Shown one piece after another: positions 36,481 through 44,925 of a stretch of DNA of 64,000 bases. Below the pieces are notes generated by a model that made no database searches, was not told the origin of the DNA, and saw only the letters and a program-made list of their open reading frames with translations. The stretch's first letter is position 1; each line of letters opens with the position of its first letter. The DNA lies in NCBI GenBank assembly GCA_020444515.1, contig JAHLKX010000001.1:372001-436000 (forward strand), given 5' to 3'. A program made the translations under genes and the position numbers. The DNA is from Bacteroidota bacterium (GTDB lineage Bacteria > Bacteroidota > Bacteroidia > Bacteroidales > JAADJA01).

Positions 36481-37239
36481 ATGAGTGAAAAAAATGACCT
36501 GAAACTGGCTGTTCTGATCGATGCTGACAATATTCCCTATTCGAATATTAAAGGAATGCTTGATGAAATAGCCAAACTGGGTGTGCCTACCATAAAACGA
36601 ATTTATGGGGACTGGACCAAGCGTACCGTATCTGGATGGAAACCCGCCCTGCTCGAACACGCCATTACCCCCATTCAACAATATAGTTACACGTCAGGGA
36701 AAAATGCTACCGATTCAGCCATGATCATCGATGCCATGGATATCCTGCACAGTGAAAAGGTAGATGGATTTTGCCTGGTTTCCAGTGACAGTGATTTCAC
36801 CCGTCTGGCAACACGTTTGAGAGAGTCGGGCATGCGTGTCATTGGCATTGGTGAAAAGAAAACGCCCCAACCCTTTATTGTCGCCTGTGATAAGTTTATC
36901 TATATCGAGATCATTGGAGAATCCGATCCCCTTCCGAAGACTGAAAAAACAGAGACCAGTAAATCAAGACCTCAAAAATCCAAAGTTGATCCGATCGATC
37001 GTAAATTTATTCAACTAATAAAACGTACTGTTGATGACCTGGCGGATGATGATGGATGGGCGCCCCTGGCAGCAGTGGGTGCATTGATCAATAAAAAGAA
37101 ACCCGATTTCGATCCCCGAAATTATGGGTTTACCAAACTTACACCCATGATCAAATCGCTTAACGATCATTTTGTAGTTGATGTTCGTGAAATCCCCAAT
37201 TCTCAGAACAAGCATATTTTTGTTCGGGTCAGAAAATAA
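36481..37239 (+). CDS. NYN-domain ribonuclease-like protein with OST-HTH/LOTUS domain
   Basis: 252 residues. The NYN/PIN-like domain (about 8-150) shows the acidic active-site positions in VLIDADN, DSAMIIDAMD and SSDSDF, so metal-dependent RNA cleavage is plausible. A basic linker leads to a C-terminal OST-HTH/LOTUS domain (about 175-250, FIQLIKRTVDDLADDDGW). Relatives are the LabA/MARF1-type proteins. It follows the cold-shock genes and strengthens the RNA-metabolism theme of this segment. Confidence 0.9.
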   Translation: MSEKNDLKLAVLIDADNIPYSNIKGMLDEIAKLGVPTIKRIYGDWTKRTVSGWKPALLEHAITPIQQYSYTSGKNATDSAMIIDAMDILHSEKVDGFCLVSSDSDFTRLATRLRESGMRVIGIGEKKTPQPFIVACDKFIYIEIIGESDPLPKTEKTETSKSRPQKSKVDPIDRKFIQLIKRTVDDLADDDGWAPLAAVGALINKKKPDFDPRNYGFTKLTPMIKSLNDHFVVDVREIPNSQNKHIFVRVRK

Positions 37240-37300
37240 ACTTCATACGTAAAATTGAAATTGGAGATATTGAGTAGTTTTATAGACCATTTTTCTAATT

Positions 37301-37660
37301 ATGTCCCCTGCTGAAGTTATAAAATTGTGGGTTGATTTATTCAATAAATCTGATGCTGAATCCATCGCAAACCTTTATCATCAGGATGCGATCAATCATC
37401 AGGTAACCACCGATCCGATAATTGGAAGGGAAAATATCCGTCATATGTTTTTAAATGAATTCGCCACCGCTGATATGACTTGCATGGTTGAAAATATTTT
37501 TGAAGACGGCGAATGGGGTATACTCGAATGGAAAGATCCATTGGGACTGAGAGGATGTGGTTTTTTTCATATTGTGGACGGTAAGATCAAATTTCAGCGG
37601 GGTTACTGGGATAAGCTTTCCTTTTTGAGGATGCACGGGTTACCCATCTCAACAGATTAA
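37301..37660 (+). CDS. SnoaL-like (NTF2 fold) protein
   Basis: 119 residues with the cone-fold pattern of SnoaL-like proteins: an N-terminal helix (VIKLWVDLFNKSDAESIANLY), HQDAINH, and later strands with a GFFHIVDGKI hairpin. Such folds serve as isomerases, hydrolases or ligand-binding adaptors; the role here is unknown. A related fold forms the N-terminus of the giant kinase at 44926. Confidence 0.8.
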   Translation: MSPAEVIKLWVDLFNKSDAESIANLYHQDAINHQVTTDPIIGRENIRHMFLNEFATADMTCMVENIFEDGEWGILEWKDPLGLRGCGFFHIVDGKIKFQRGYWDKLSFLRMHGLPISTD

Positions 37661-37738
37661 ACCGGATTTTTTTTACACCAATGTTCCTGAATTACCCTGT
37701 TGCCGGATTTATAGAATAAAGCTCAGGTTTTTAATGAA

Positions 37739-37751
37739 GTGAACAGTTCAC
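37739..37751. promoter_or_regulatory. Operator-like palindrome upstream of the FIST operon
   Basis: GTGAAC-A-GTTCAC has perfect 6-bp arms around a single base. It lies 199 bp before the FIST gene in a non-coding gap. Confidence 0.35.
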
Positions 37752-37826
37752 CCCCTTCCTTGTTATTTAACCATATTATCTGATTGAACAGCAGAACCCT
37801 TGAAAATCAAAGTAGCAAATTCAGAG

Positions 37827-37853
37827 ATGGTTACCGATTTAAATAGTAACCAT
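37827..37853. promoter_or_regulatory. Operator-like inverted repeat upstream of the FIST operon
   Basis: ATGGTTAC-N11-GTAACCAT is a perfect 8-bp inverted repeat about 97 bp before the ATG at 37950. The spacing suits a dimeric regulator. The rest of the 37661-37949 gap holds no gene and no clean TAnnTTTG box. Confidence 0.45.
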
Positions 37854-37949
37854 TTACAGATATTGGTAAACCTACCTGGAATGCAATATTTCCTGAAGTT
37901 GTTTTTGCGAATTTTCTCAATTGAAAATGTGACACCTAAATGTTAGCCA

Positions 37950-39107
37950 ATGCATGCCAAACCAATCAAAGGCAGTTCTTTTAAACAAATCCAAAAAGAA
38001 CTGGAGCTGTGTTTAGTATCGGGTTTTAAACCGACACTTGCCATCGTATTTATTTCCATCAAGCAAAACAGAAATGCAGTTGTTGACATCCTTCGTCAGA
38101 AGAATATTGATGTGATAGGAGCCACATCGAGTGGGGAATTTATTAACGGACATCAGAGTGAAGGTGAAATTGCAATTTTATTATTGGATATGGATAGAGA
38201 AAACTACAGCATCCTGTTTGAGGAAATTGGAAACAGGAGCCTGGAGGAATCTACCAGCCGAATGGTTCATGATGCTTTCCTGAAATTTGAGAAGCCCGCA
38301 TTTGTTCTCATTACCAGTCTGATAAGATCAGACGGCCATTTGTTGGATGGGGAAGGGATGGTGAAGTTTATTGAAAAACTGGCCGGTCCTGATATCACCA
38401 TGTTTGGTGGTATGGCCGGAGATGATCTTTCGTTTTCCGGCACTTGGATTTTTACAAAAGATAAATCAACCGATTACGGAGTTGCCGCATTGGTTTTGGA
38501 TGAATCGAAAATTGAACTATACGGGCTGGCCTTCTCCGGTTGGAAACCGATGGGTGTTTCGCGCACAGCCACCAAAAGTGAGGGCAACCTAATATTTACT
38601 ATTGATGACCGCCCCGCACTGGAAATGTATTTGCATTACCTGGGCCATGAAGTATCTTCAACAGACGACCAAATCGATTTTTTTGATAAGGTTGGTGTCC
38701 ATTATCCCTTCCAGATCGAACGGAAAAACCGTGAACCCAAGATGTGCAATCCCATTGGCTACGACCGCGAAAAACAGGCGCTGATCTGCGAGTCGGATGT
38801 GTTGCAGGGTTCTCGCCTGCGATTTTCAACACCTCCCGATTTCGACATCATCGAAACGGTGATCAGCAAAGCAGATGAATTGAAGAAAGACCAGCAGGCC
38901 GAAGCAGATGCGCTGCTCATCTTTTCCTGTGCAGGTCGCCTGAGCGCATTGGGCCCCATGGCGCAGGAGGAAAACGAAGGTTTGCACAAAGTCTGGAATG
39001 CTCCCATGGCAGGCTTTTACACTTATGGTGAATACGGAAAAGGATTAAACGGTAAACACGAGTTTCATTCCACCACCTGCAGTTGGGTGGCTATTAAAGA
39101 AAGATAG
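37950..39107 (+). CDS. FIST-domain sensor protein
   Basis: 385 residues, soluble. A FIST N domain (about 20-215: KPTLAIVFISI, VIGATSSGEF, VFGGMAGDDLSF-like MFGGMAGDD) is followed by a FIST C domain (about 225-380) with the LIFSCAGRLSALGP signature. FIST proteins sense small molecules; some, named NosP, bind heme and nitric oxide and control a partner histidine kinase. This is the first gene of a plus-strand run. Its paralogue at 40672 lies three genes later. Confidence 0.9.
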   Translation: MHAKPIKGSSFKQIQKELELCLVSGFKPTLAIVFISIKQNRNAVVDILRQKNIDVIGATSSGEFINGHQSEGEIAILLLDMDRENYSILFEEIGNRSLEESTSRMVHDAFLKFEKPAFVLITSLIRSDGHLLDGEGMVKFIEKLAGPDITMFGGMAGDDLSFSGTWIFTKDKSTDYGVAALVLDESKIELYGLAFSGWKPMGVSRTATKSEGNLIFTIDDRPALEMYLHYLGHEVSSTDDQIDFFDKVGVHYPFQIERKNREPKMCNPIGYDREKQALICESDVLQGSRLRFSTPPDFDIIETVISKADELKKDQQAEADALLIFSCAGRLSALGPMAQEENEGLHKVWNAPMAGFYTYGEYGKGLNGKHEFHSTTCSWVAIKER

Positions 39108-39153
39108 GCTAAAAACCGGTCAGAGTAGGCAATGACTATAAAAATATTAAGAA

Positions 39154-39666
39154 ATGAAAAAAGCAATCTATCCACTATTTCAATTATTAATGATTGCAAC
39201 GATAGGCGTCCTGGCAATTGGAGTGCAAAGTTGTAATGAAGTTTCAAAAGACGTTGACGAAACTGTGGTTATTCCGGAAAAACCTGAATATTTCCTGCTG
39301 CGGCCGGAGCTTGAAAAAACCTATGGCTATTCACATGCCGTCAGGATTGGGAACGATTTGAAAATTTCGGGTGCGGTAAGTATGGACAACGACGGCAACT
39401 TGATCGGCGAAGGCGATATGGAACTGCAGATGAAAAACTGCTACAGCGACCTCGAAAAAGTGTTGAAGCATTATAGATATACCTTCGATGATGTGGTGGT
39501 TGAAAACGTGTACACCACCGACATGGCGAAATTTTTTGAGGTTGCAGAATATCGTAATTCCATTTACACGAAACAATTCCCAACCGGCACCTGGCTTGAG
39601 GTTAATGGACTCGCTCTTCCAGGTCAGTTGATCGAGATCGAATTGGAAGCCTATAAATCGGAATAA
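39154..39666 (+). CDS. RidA-family protein with lipoprotein-like signal
   Basis: 170 residues. A hydrophobic N-terminus ends in GVQSC with Cys27 as the likely lipidation site; Gln at -2 is atypical for a lipobox. The RidA/YjgF trimer fold follows (about 45-168: NDLKISGAVSMD, LEKVLKHYRYTFDDVV, LEVNGLALPGQLIEIELEA). The Arg that binds the carboxylate in imine deaminase RidA proteins is replaced (Asn-Gly-Leu-Ala segment), so classical deaminase activity is doubtful. An exported RidA homologue between two FIST genes may have a binding role. Confidence 0.82.
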   Translation: MKKAIYPLFQLLMIATIGVLAIGVQSCNEVSKDVDETVVIPEKPEYFLLRPELEKTYGYSHAVRIGNDLKISGAVSMDNDGNLIGEGDMELQMKNCYSDLEKVLKHYRYTFDDVVVENVYTTDMAKFFEVAEYRNSIYTKQFPTGTWLEVNGLALPGQLIEIELEAYKSE

Positions 39667-39727
39667 GAAAGATCAGTCAAAAGAAAGCGAATTGATTCCA
39701 GAAACACATTTAACCTAAAATCATTTT

Positions 39728-40654
39728 ATGGCAGCAAATAAAAACTTTGACCCCTACCAAAAAGGCTTTCTTGAAGTCGGTGACGGCCACAAACTCTATT
39801 ATGAATTGTACGGCAATCCCAAAGGCATCCCGGTTATTTTCCTGCACGGCGGCCCGGGAGCTGGTTTTTCAGATAAAGACAAAACCTTTTTTGATAAACG
39901 GAGATACCATGTCCTCCTTTTCGACCAGCGTGGTTCTTCGAAAAGCACACCATTCGGTTCAATTAAAAACAATACTACCCAGGATTTGGTCAACGATATC
40001 AATAAGTTGCTGGATTACCTGAATTTCGACAAAGTGTATGTTTTCGGTGGATCGTGGGGAAGCACCCTGGCCCTGGTGTATGCCATTCATCATCCGCAGC
40101 GCGTTCGGGGTTTGATTTTAAGAGGTATCTGGCTGGCAAACAGATACGCCATCGATCATTATATCGGTGGCGGAATCAAAGAGTTTTTTCCTGATGTGTG
40201 GGAACGCTTTGGAAAGTTGGTGCCGAAAGGTGAAGACCCGGCAAAGTATTATCTGAATCAAATGCTCACAGCCGACAAAAAAACCAGCGATAAGTATGCC
40301 TACGAATGGGCTTATTACGAAATGTCGTTTTATACCATTCGCAAAATCTCCGGAATCGATGAAATCCTGAATACTTTTTCCTACAAATCAATGGCCATCA
40401 TGGAAGCCCATTTTATAGCCAACGATTGTTTTTTACCTGAGAATTTCATTTTAAATAATATCGATAAAATCAAAAACATCAAAACCACCATTGTTCATGG
40501 GAGGTTCGATTTTATATGCACACCGGTTCAGGCTTTTCAACTACATGATGCATTAAATAATTCAAACCTGAATATTATGAATGCAGGACATTCCGGCTAT
40601 GACCCTGAGAATTTCAAAATGTTAAAAAGAGAAATGAGAAAAATAACAAGCTGA
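39728..40654 (+). CDS. pip: Proline iminopeptidase-like alpha/beta hydrolase
   Basis: 308 residues. The oxyanion motif HGGPG starts at residue 40 and the nucleophile elbow GGSWGS places Ser at 109. The acid lies in GRFDFICTP and the His in NAGHSGYDP. The early FDQRGSSKS segment and the overall length match prolyl aminopeptidases (S33), which remove N-terminal proline. No signal peptide, so cytosolic. It sits between a RidA homologue and the second FIST gene, 17 bp from the latter. Confidence 0.88.
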   Translation: MAANKNFDPYQKGFLEVGDGHKLYYELYGNPKGIPVIFLHGGPGAGFSDKDKTFFDKRRYHVLLFDQRGSSKSTPFGSIKNNTTQDLVNDINKLLDYLNFDKVYVFGGSWGSTLALVYAIHHPQRVRGLILRGIWLANRYAIDHYIGGGIKEFFPDVWERFGKLVPKGEDPAKYYLNQMLTADKKTSDKYAYEWAYYEMSFYTIRKISGIDEILNTFSYKSMAIMEAHFIANDCFLPENFILNNIDKIKNIKTTIVHGRFDFICTPVQAFQLHDALNNSNLNIMNAGHSGYDPENFKMLKREMRKITS

Positions 40655-40671
40655 TCCGATAAATAATTCTT

Positions 40672-41811
40672 ATGAAAGCAAAATCAATTAAGGGAAAATC
40701 TCCTGAAGAAATTAAAACAGCACTGGAACAGAGCATGTCCGACGGGTTCAAACCCACGCTGGCCATTGTGTTCCTGTCGGTAAGCCAGGACAGGACTGCC
40801 ATAAGCAGGCTGCTGGACAAGCATGGAATTGCGGTTTTCGGCGCTACCACAAGCGGCGAGTTCATCGATGAAGTGACCGAAAAAGGCAGCGTGGCGGTGC
40901 TGCTGCTGGATATGAAAAGGGAACATTTTCAAATCTACCTGGAAGAATTCCCGGAAAATAACTACCGGGCTACAGCCGCTGCTATTGCTGAAAAAGCACA
41001 AGCCAAATTTACGAAGCCCGCATTCCTTATATCCGGCTCGCACCTGGAAACGGATGCAGAGCAGTTGCTTTTTGGATTTGAAGACATTGTGGGAAAAGAG
41101 GTAAATGTATACGGCGGCATGGCATCCGATGACTACACATTTACCGAACAGTTTGTATTTACAAATGCAAAGGAAAGCAATCAGGGCATCATTGCTTTAG
41201 TACTGGATGAAGAAAAAGTTAAAATCAAAGGAAAAGCCACATGCGGTTGGAAAGCTGTGGGTACTGAAAAAATAGTGACCAAAAGCGAAGGTAACCATGT
41301 GTTTACAGTTGATGGTACTCCTGTTCTTGATCTTACAGCTAAATATGGTGGACTGGAAAACGTTTCGCCTGATAATCCTGGTTTATTATTGGATTTGGCA
41401 GCCAATTTACCCTTGCAATTGCAACGGGAAAAAGGAGATCCTGTGATGCGGCCTGGCCTGGTGGTAGATTGGAACGACCGATCATTCTATACCAGTGGTT
41501 CCGTACCCCAGGGATCAAAGGTCCGTTTTTCAATACCACCCGATTTTGATGTGATGGAAAAGGTGATCAAAGGGGTTGAAGACTTGAAAGCAACTGAAAT
41601 GCCAGATGCCGATGCTTTAATTGTGTTCAGTTGTGCTGGTAGAATTTTGGCATTCGGACCCATGATGAATATGGAAATTGAAGGATTAAAAAAAGTCTGG
41701 AATGTTCCTATGGCGGGGATGTTTTCCAATGCTGAACTGGCCAGAGCTACAGGTGGTAACCTGGAAATGCATAACCTGACCACCTGCTGTGTAGCCATTA
41801 AAGAAAAATAG
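40672..41811 (+). CDS. FIST-domain sensor protein directly coupled to a histidine kinase gene
   Basis: 379 residues, paralogous to the FIST protein at 37950 (AKSIKGKSPEEIKTALE matches its N-terminus). FIST N (about 20-210) includes VFGATTSGEF and VYGGMASDDYTF. FIST C (about 220-375) includes LIVFSCAGRILAFGP. The stop codon is followed immediately by the ATG of the kinase at 41812, so translation is likely coupled and the two proteins should interact. In Pseudomonas and other bacteria a FIST protein (NosP) next to kinase NahK senses NO through heme. Heme or NO binding here is inferred from context only. Confidence 0.92.
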   Translation: MKAKSIKGKSPEEIKTALEQSMSDGFKPTLAIVFLSVSQDRTAISRLLDKHGIAVFGATTSGEFIDEVTEKGSVAVLLLDMKREHFQIYLEEFPENNYRATAAAIAEKAQAKFTKPAFLISGSHLETDAEQLLFGFEDIVGKEVNVYGGMASDDYTFTEQFVFTNAKESNQGIIALVLDEEKVKIKGKATCGWKAVGTEKIVTKSEGNHVFTVDGTPVLDLTAKYGGLENVSPDNPGLLLDLAANLPLQLQREKGDPVMRPGLVVDWNDRSFYTSGSVPQGSKVRFSIPPDFDVMEKVIKGVEDLKATEMPDADALIVFSCAGRILAFGPMMNMEIEGLKKVWNVPMAGMFSNAELARATGGNLEMHNLTTCCVAIKEK

Positions 41812-42870
41812 ATGAATCAACACCTCCAAAATATATTGAATCTGATTAAGCAGGATCATCAATTTTCTGATGAACAGAAAAACAACTTGTATGATTCGAT
41901 TAAAAAGGTTGAAAAGGAAATCGAGATCATTTCCTTTAAATTGGACCGCACTGAAAAAGTAAAACGGACCACCGCTATATTACTCGAGGAAACCATTGAA
42001 GAGCTTGAGCAAAAAAGAAAAGCAGTAGAAGAAACAAATACTGCCCTGGAAAAATCGATGGAGGAATTAAAAGCCGCCCAAAACCAATTGATCCATTCCG
42101 AGAAAATGGCCAGCCTCGGAGAGCTCACAGCCGGCATAGCCCATGAGATCCAGAATCCGCTTAACTTCGTCAACAACTTTTCGGAAGTCAGTGTCGATCT
42201 GATCGACGAACTAAATGAAGAAGCCGATACTGGCAACACCGAGGAAATAAAGGCCATTGCCGTCGATTTAAAACAAAACCTTGAAAAAATCGTCCACCAC
42301 GGCAAGCGGGCTAGTGGCATTGTCAAAGGCATGCTCGAACATTCCCGGGCCGGTTCCGGCGAAAAGACCCCAACCGATCTGAATGCCCTGGCCGATGAAT
42401 ACCTGCGCCTGGCCTATCACGGCCTTCGGGCGAAGGAAAAATCATTTAATGCCGATTTCAAACTGGAAGCCGATCCCGATCTTCCAAAGGTGAACGTTGT
42501 TCCGCAGGATATCGGAAGGGTTTTGCTTAACCTAATCAACAATGCCTTTTTTGCAGTTTCGGAGAAAGCCAAAAAGAACCCTGACGGTTATAAACCACAG
42601 GTGATTGTTTCGACCTCCATTTCCCCCCTCGAGGGGGGACAAAGGGGGGTGTTAATCCGCGTCCGTGACAACGGTCCCGGCATCCCTGAAGAAATCAAAG
42701 ACAAAATCTTCCAGCCCTTCTTCACCACCAAACCAACCGGACAGGGAACCGGCCTTGGATTAAGCCTGAGCTATGACATCATCACCAAAGGACATGGAGG
42801 AACGATAAAAGTAGAATCAGGCACCGGTGAAGGAACCACAATCACGATCCAAATTCCTGTTAAAAATTAA
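41812..42870 (+). CDS. Soluble sensor histidine kinase without sensor domain (FIST partner)
   Basis: 352 residues, no membrane helix or signal peptide. A coiled coil (about 25-95) leads to the dimerisation domain with phospho-acceptor His111 (GIAHEIQNP). The ATPase domain has an N-box (NLINNAFF), a G1 box (RDNGPGIP) and a G2 box ([12 protein letters not shown]). It has no PAS, GAF or other input module, which fits control by the FIST protein encoded immediately upstream. About ten residues near 270-280 ([11 protein letters not shown]) come from an inserted palindromic repeat. No cognate receiver is seen in the window. Confidence 0.93.
   Translation: MNQHLQNILNLIKQDHQFSDEQKNNLYDSIKKVEKEIEIISFKLDRTEKVKRTTAILLEETIEELEQKRKAVEETNTALEKSMEELKAAQNQLIHSEKMASLGELTAGIAHEIQNPLNFVNNFSEVSVDLIDELNEEADTGNTEEIKAIAVDLKQNLEKIVHHGKRASGIVKGMLEHSRAGSGEKTPTDLNALADEYLRLAYHGLRAKEKSFNADFKLEADPDLPKVNVVPQDIGRVLLNLINNAFFAVSEKAKKNPDGYKPQVIVSTSISPLEGGQRGVLIRVRDNGPGIPEEIKDKIFQPFFTTKPTGQGTGLGLSLSYDIITKGHGGTIKVESGTGEGTTITIQIPVKN
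42621..42652. repeat. GC-rich palindromic element inserted in kinase coding sequence
   Basis: The element centres on the perfect 16-bp palindrome CCCCCCTCGAGGGGGG (42623-42638), followed by ACAAAGGGGGG. It encodes [10 protein letters not shown] in frame, just before the G1 box. The paralogous kinases at 44926, 52443, 56821 and 60391 lack it at this site. Confidence 0.85.
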
Positions 42871-42873
42871 TTT

Positions 42874-44922
42874 ATGAAGGGAGCTTTAATCATATTAATA
42901 TTCGCATCAACGCTTGCACTGAAAGGGCAGGACACTTATCAAGACAGCTTATTGTATATGCTGGAAAAAGCTCCCAATGATTCTGTTCGGTTCATGTTAA
43001 ACCGAAAGCTGTCATTGTATAACTTTAACAATGACCGGAGAAAATCTTTTGAATACAATGAATCAGCCCTTGAAATTGCCAGGAAAAACAAAAAGATGCT
43101 GGATATTGCTGCCTGCCTGAGTACCAAGGGATATTTACTAAACAAAGAGGACCGCTACGGCGAGGCCCTGAAATGTTTCATGGAGGGCTTCAGGCTGGCA
43201 GAAAACCCGGCTACCGAAATGCAGGCGTGGTCTACCCCTGCGAAAGCTGATCCGCACCGCTACAGGATGGAGGTACTGGCCGGATTGCACCACGAACTGG
43301 GCCACGTGATGCGCTCAACAGGCAATAACGGCGAAGCCATCCGGCAGTTCAGGATTTGTTTACAATACCTTGATAAAGCCTTACCCACCTCCCACAATTC
43401 GGCGCTCATGAATATTGGAGCTACATACCTTGATCAAAATATACTTGATTCGGCCATGTATTATGAGCGGAAAGCCATCGCTAAAAAACACCCGACTTAC
43501 AGGCCAACCATGTTCAAATATATGGGTGATGTCTTTTTCCGTCTGGGAAATATTGATTCAGCGCGGTATTTTTACTACAAGGGAGTTAATTCGGCACTAA
43601 GGCTTAAAAGTCTTAGCCAGTTAATCACCAATCAGATGGGGCTTACGCAGATATATCTGGCGGAGAAAAACCCCGATTCCAGCCTCTTTTATGCCCGCTC
43701 CTTTATGGCCGGATTTCAGGAATTGCATGGCAACCCGGTGAAAGACATCAATATCAGCATTGCTTATGAGTTGTTGTATCGTGCTTTCGAACTCAGCCAT
43801 CAGCAGGACAGTACCTTAAAATACCTGCGACTGTCATTTGTTTCACGCGACAGTATAAATTCGGCCAGGATACGGAATCTGACCCAATACCAAAACCTGA
43901 CCTTTAATGAGCAGCTAAGGCTTGAGGAACTGGAGAAGGAAAGATTAGAAACACAGGGCAAGATCAGAACCTATTCCTTGCTGGCAGGACTTTTTGTGAT
44001 ATTGTTGGTAGCCGGGGGATTTTATCGCCAATCACGTCAAAAACAAAAAGCAAATAAAATTCTGCAGTCAGCTTATTCAAAGTTACAGGCCACACAATCG
44101 CAACTGATCCAATCCGAAAAAATGGCTTCGCTTGGAGAACTCACCGCCGGCATTGCCCATGAAATCCAAAACCCGTTGAATTTTGTCAATAATTTTTCAG
44201 AAGTCAGCGCCGATCTGATCGAGGATCTTAATGAAGAAATAGACAAAGGGGAAACCGGAGAAGTAAAAGTCCTTGCTGCCGATTTGAAACAAAACCTCGA
44301 AAAGATAATACATCACGGCAAGCGTGCCAGCGGGATTGTCAAAGGCATGCTTGAACATTCCCGGGCCGGTTCCGGCGAAAAGATCCCAACCGACATGAAT
44401 GCCCTGGCCGATGAATACCTGCGCCTGGCTTATCATGGCCTCAAGGCCAAGGACAAATCATTTAATGCCGATTTCAAACTGGAAGCCGATCCTGATCTTC
44501 CAAAGGTGAACGTGGTTCCGCAGGATTTTGGAAGGGTATTGCTAAACCTGATTAACAATGCCTTTTTTGCAGTTTCGGAGAAAGCCAAAAAGAATTCCGA
44601 AAATTACAAACCACAGGTTGTTGTTTCTACCCATTTTCCCCCTTATAAGGGGGAACAAAAGGGGGTTTCCTCCCCCCTTGAGGGGGGTAGGGTGGTGTCA
44701 ATCCGCGTCCGTGACAACGGTCCCGGCATCCCCCACGAAATCAAAGACAAAATCTTCCAGCCATTCTTCACCACCAAACCCACCGGAGAAGGAACAGGGC
44801 TGGGTTTGAGTTTAAGTTATGATATTGTCACAAAAGGGCATGGCGGAGAATTAAAAGTTGAAACAGAAGAAGGAGAAGGAGAAGGAACTGAATTTATTAT
44901 TGTATTACCAATTATTGATTGA
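42874..44922 (+). CDS. TPR sensor histidine kinase
   Basis: 682 residues: signal peptide (about 1-19), a periplasmic TPR-like alpha-solenoid (about 40-340), a transmembrane helix (about 370-387), a coiled coil, the His429 box (GIAHEIQNP) and a C-terminal ATPase domain. The kinase core is almost identical, also at the DNA level, to that of the preceding gene 3 bp upstream, so the cores are recent duplicates or gene-converted. A double palindromic insertion lies in the ATPase domain. The TPR part suggests sensing of a periplasmic protein or peptide. Confidence 0.9.
   Translation: MKGALIILIFASTLALKGQDTYQDSLLYMLEKAPNDSVRFMLNRKLSLYNFNNDRRKSFEYNESALEIARKNKKMLDIAACLSTKGYLLNKEDRYGEALKCFMEGFRLAENPATEMQAWSTPAKADPHRYRMEVLAGLHHELGHVMRSTGNNGEAIRQFRICLQYLDKALPTSHNSALMNIGATYLDQNILDSAMYYERKAIAKKHPTYRPTMFKYMGDVFFRLGNIDSARYFYYKGVNSALRLKSLSQLITNQMGLTQIYLAEKNPDSSLFYARSFMAGFQELHGNPVKDINISIAYELLYRAFELSHQQDSTLKYLRLSFVSRDSINSARIRNLTQYQNLTFNEQLRLEELEKERLETQGKIRTYSLLAGLFVILLVAGGFYRQSRQKQKANKILQSAYSKLQATQSQLIQSEKMASLGELTAGIAHEIQNPLNFVNNFSEVSADLIEDLNEEIDKGETGEVKVLAADLKQNLEKIIHHGKRASGIVKGMLEHSRAGSGEKIPTDMNALADEYLRLAYHGLKAKDKSFNADFKLEADPDLPKVNVVPQDFGRVLLNLINNAFFAVSEKAKKNSENYKPQVVVSTHFPPYKGEQKGVSSPLEGGRVVSIRVRDNGPGIPHEIKDKIFQPFFTTKPTGEGTGLGLSLSYDIVTKGHGGELKVETEEGEGEGTEFIIVLPIID
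44634..44699. repeat. Tandem pair of GC-rich palindromic elements inside a kinase gene
   Basis: Unit one centres on the perfect palindrome CCCCCTTATAAGGGGG (44638-44653) followed by AACAAAAGGGGG. Unit two centres on CCCCCCTTGAGGGGGG (44672-44687) followed by TAGGGTGG. Together they add [11 protein letters not shown] and SPLEGGRVV in frame at the same site as the element in the kinase at 41812. Confidence 0.85.
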
Positions 44923-44925
44923 TCA

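Noticed and set aside
37950..44922. A mobile island carrying the FIST and kinase genes
   Set aside because: No integrase, transposase, tRNA or flanking direct repeat is seen, and base use is not obviously different from neighbours.
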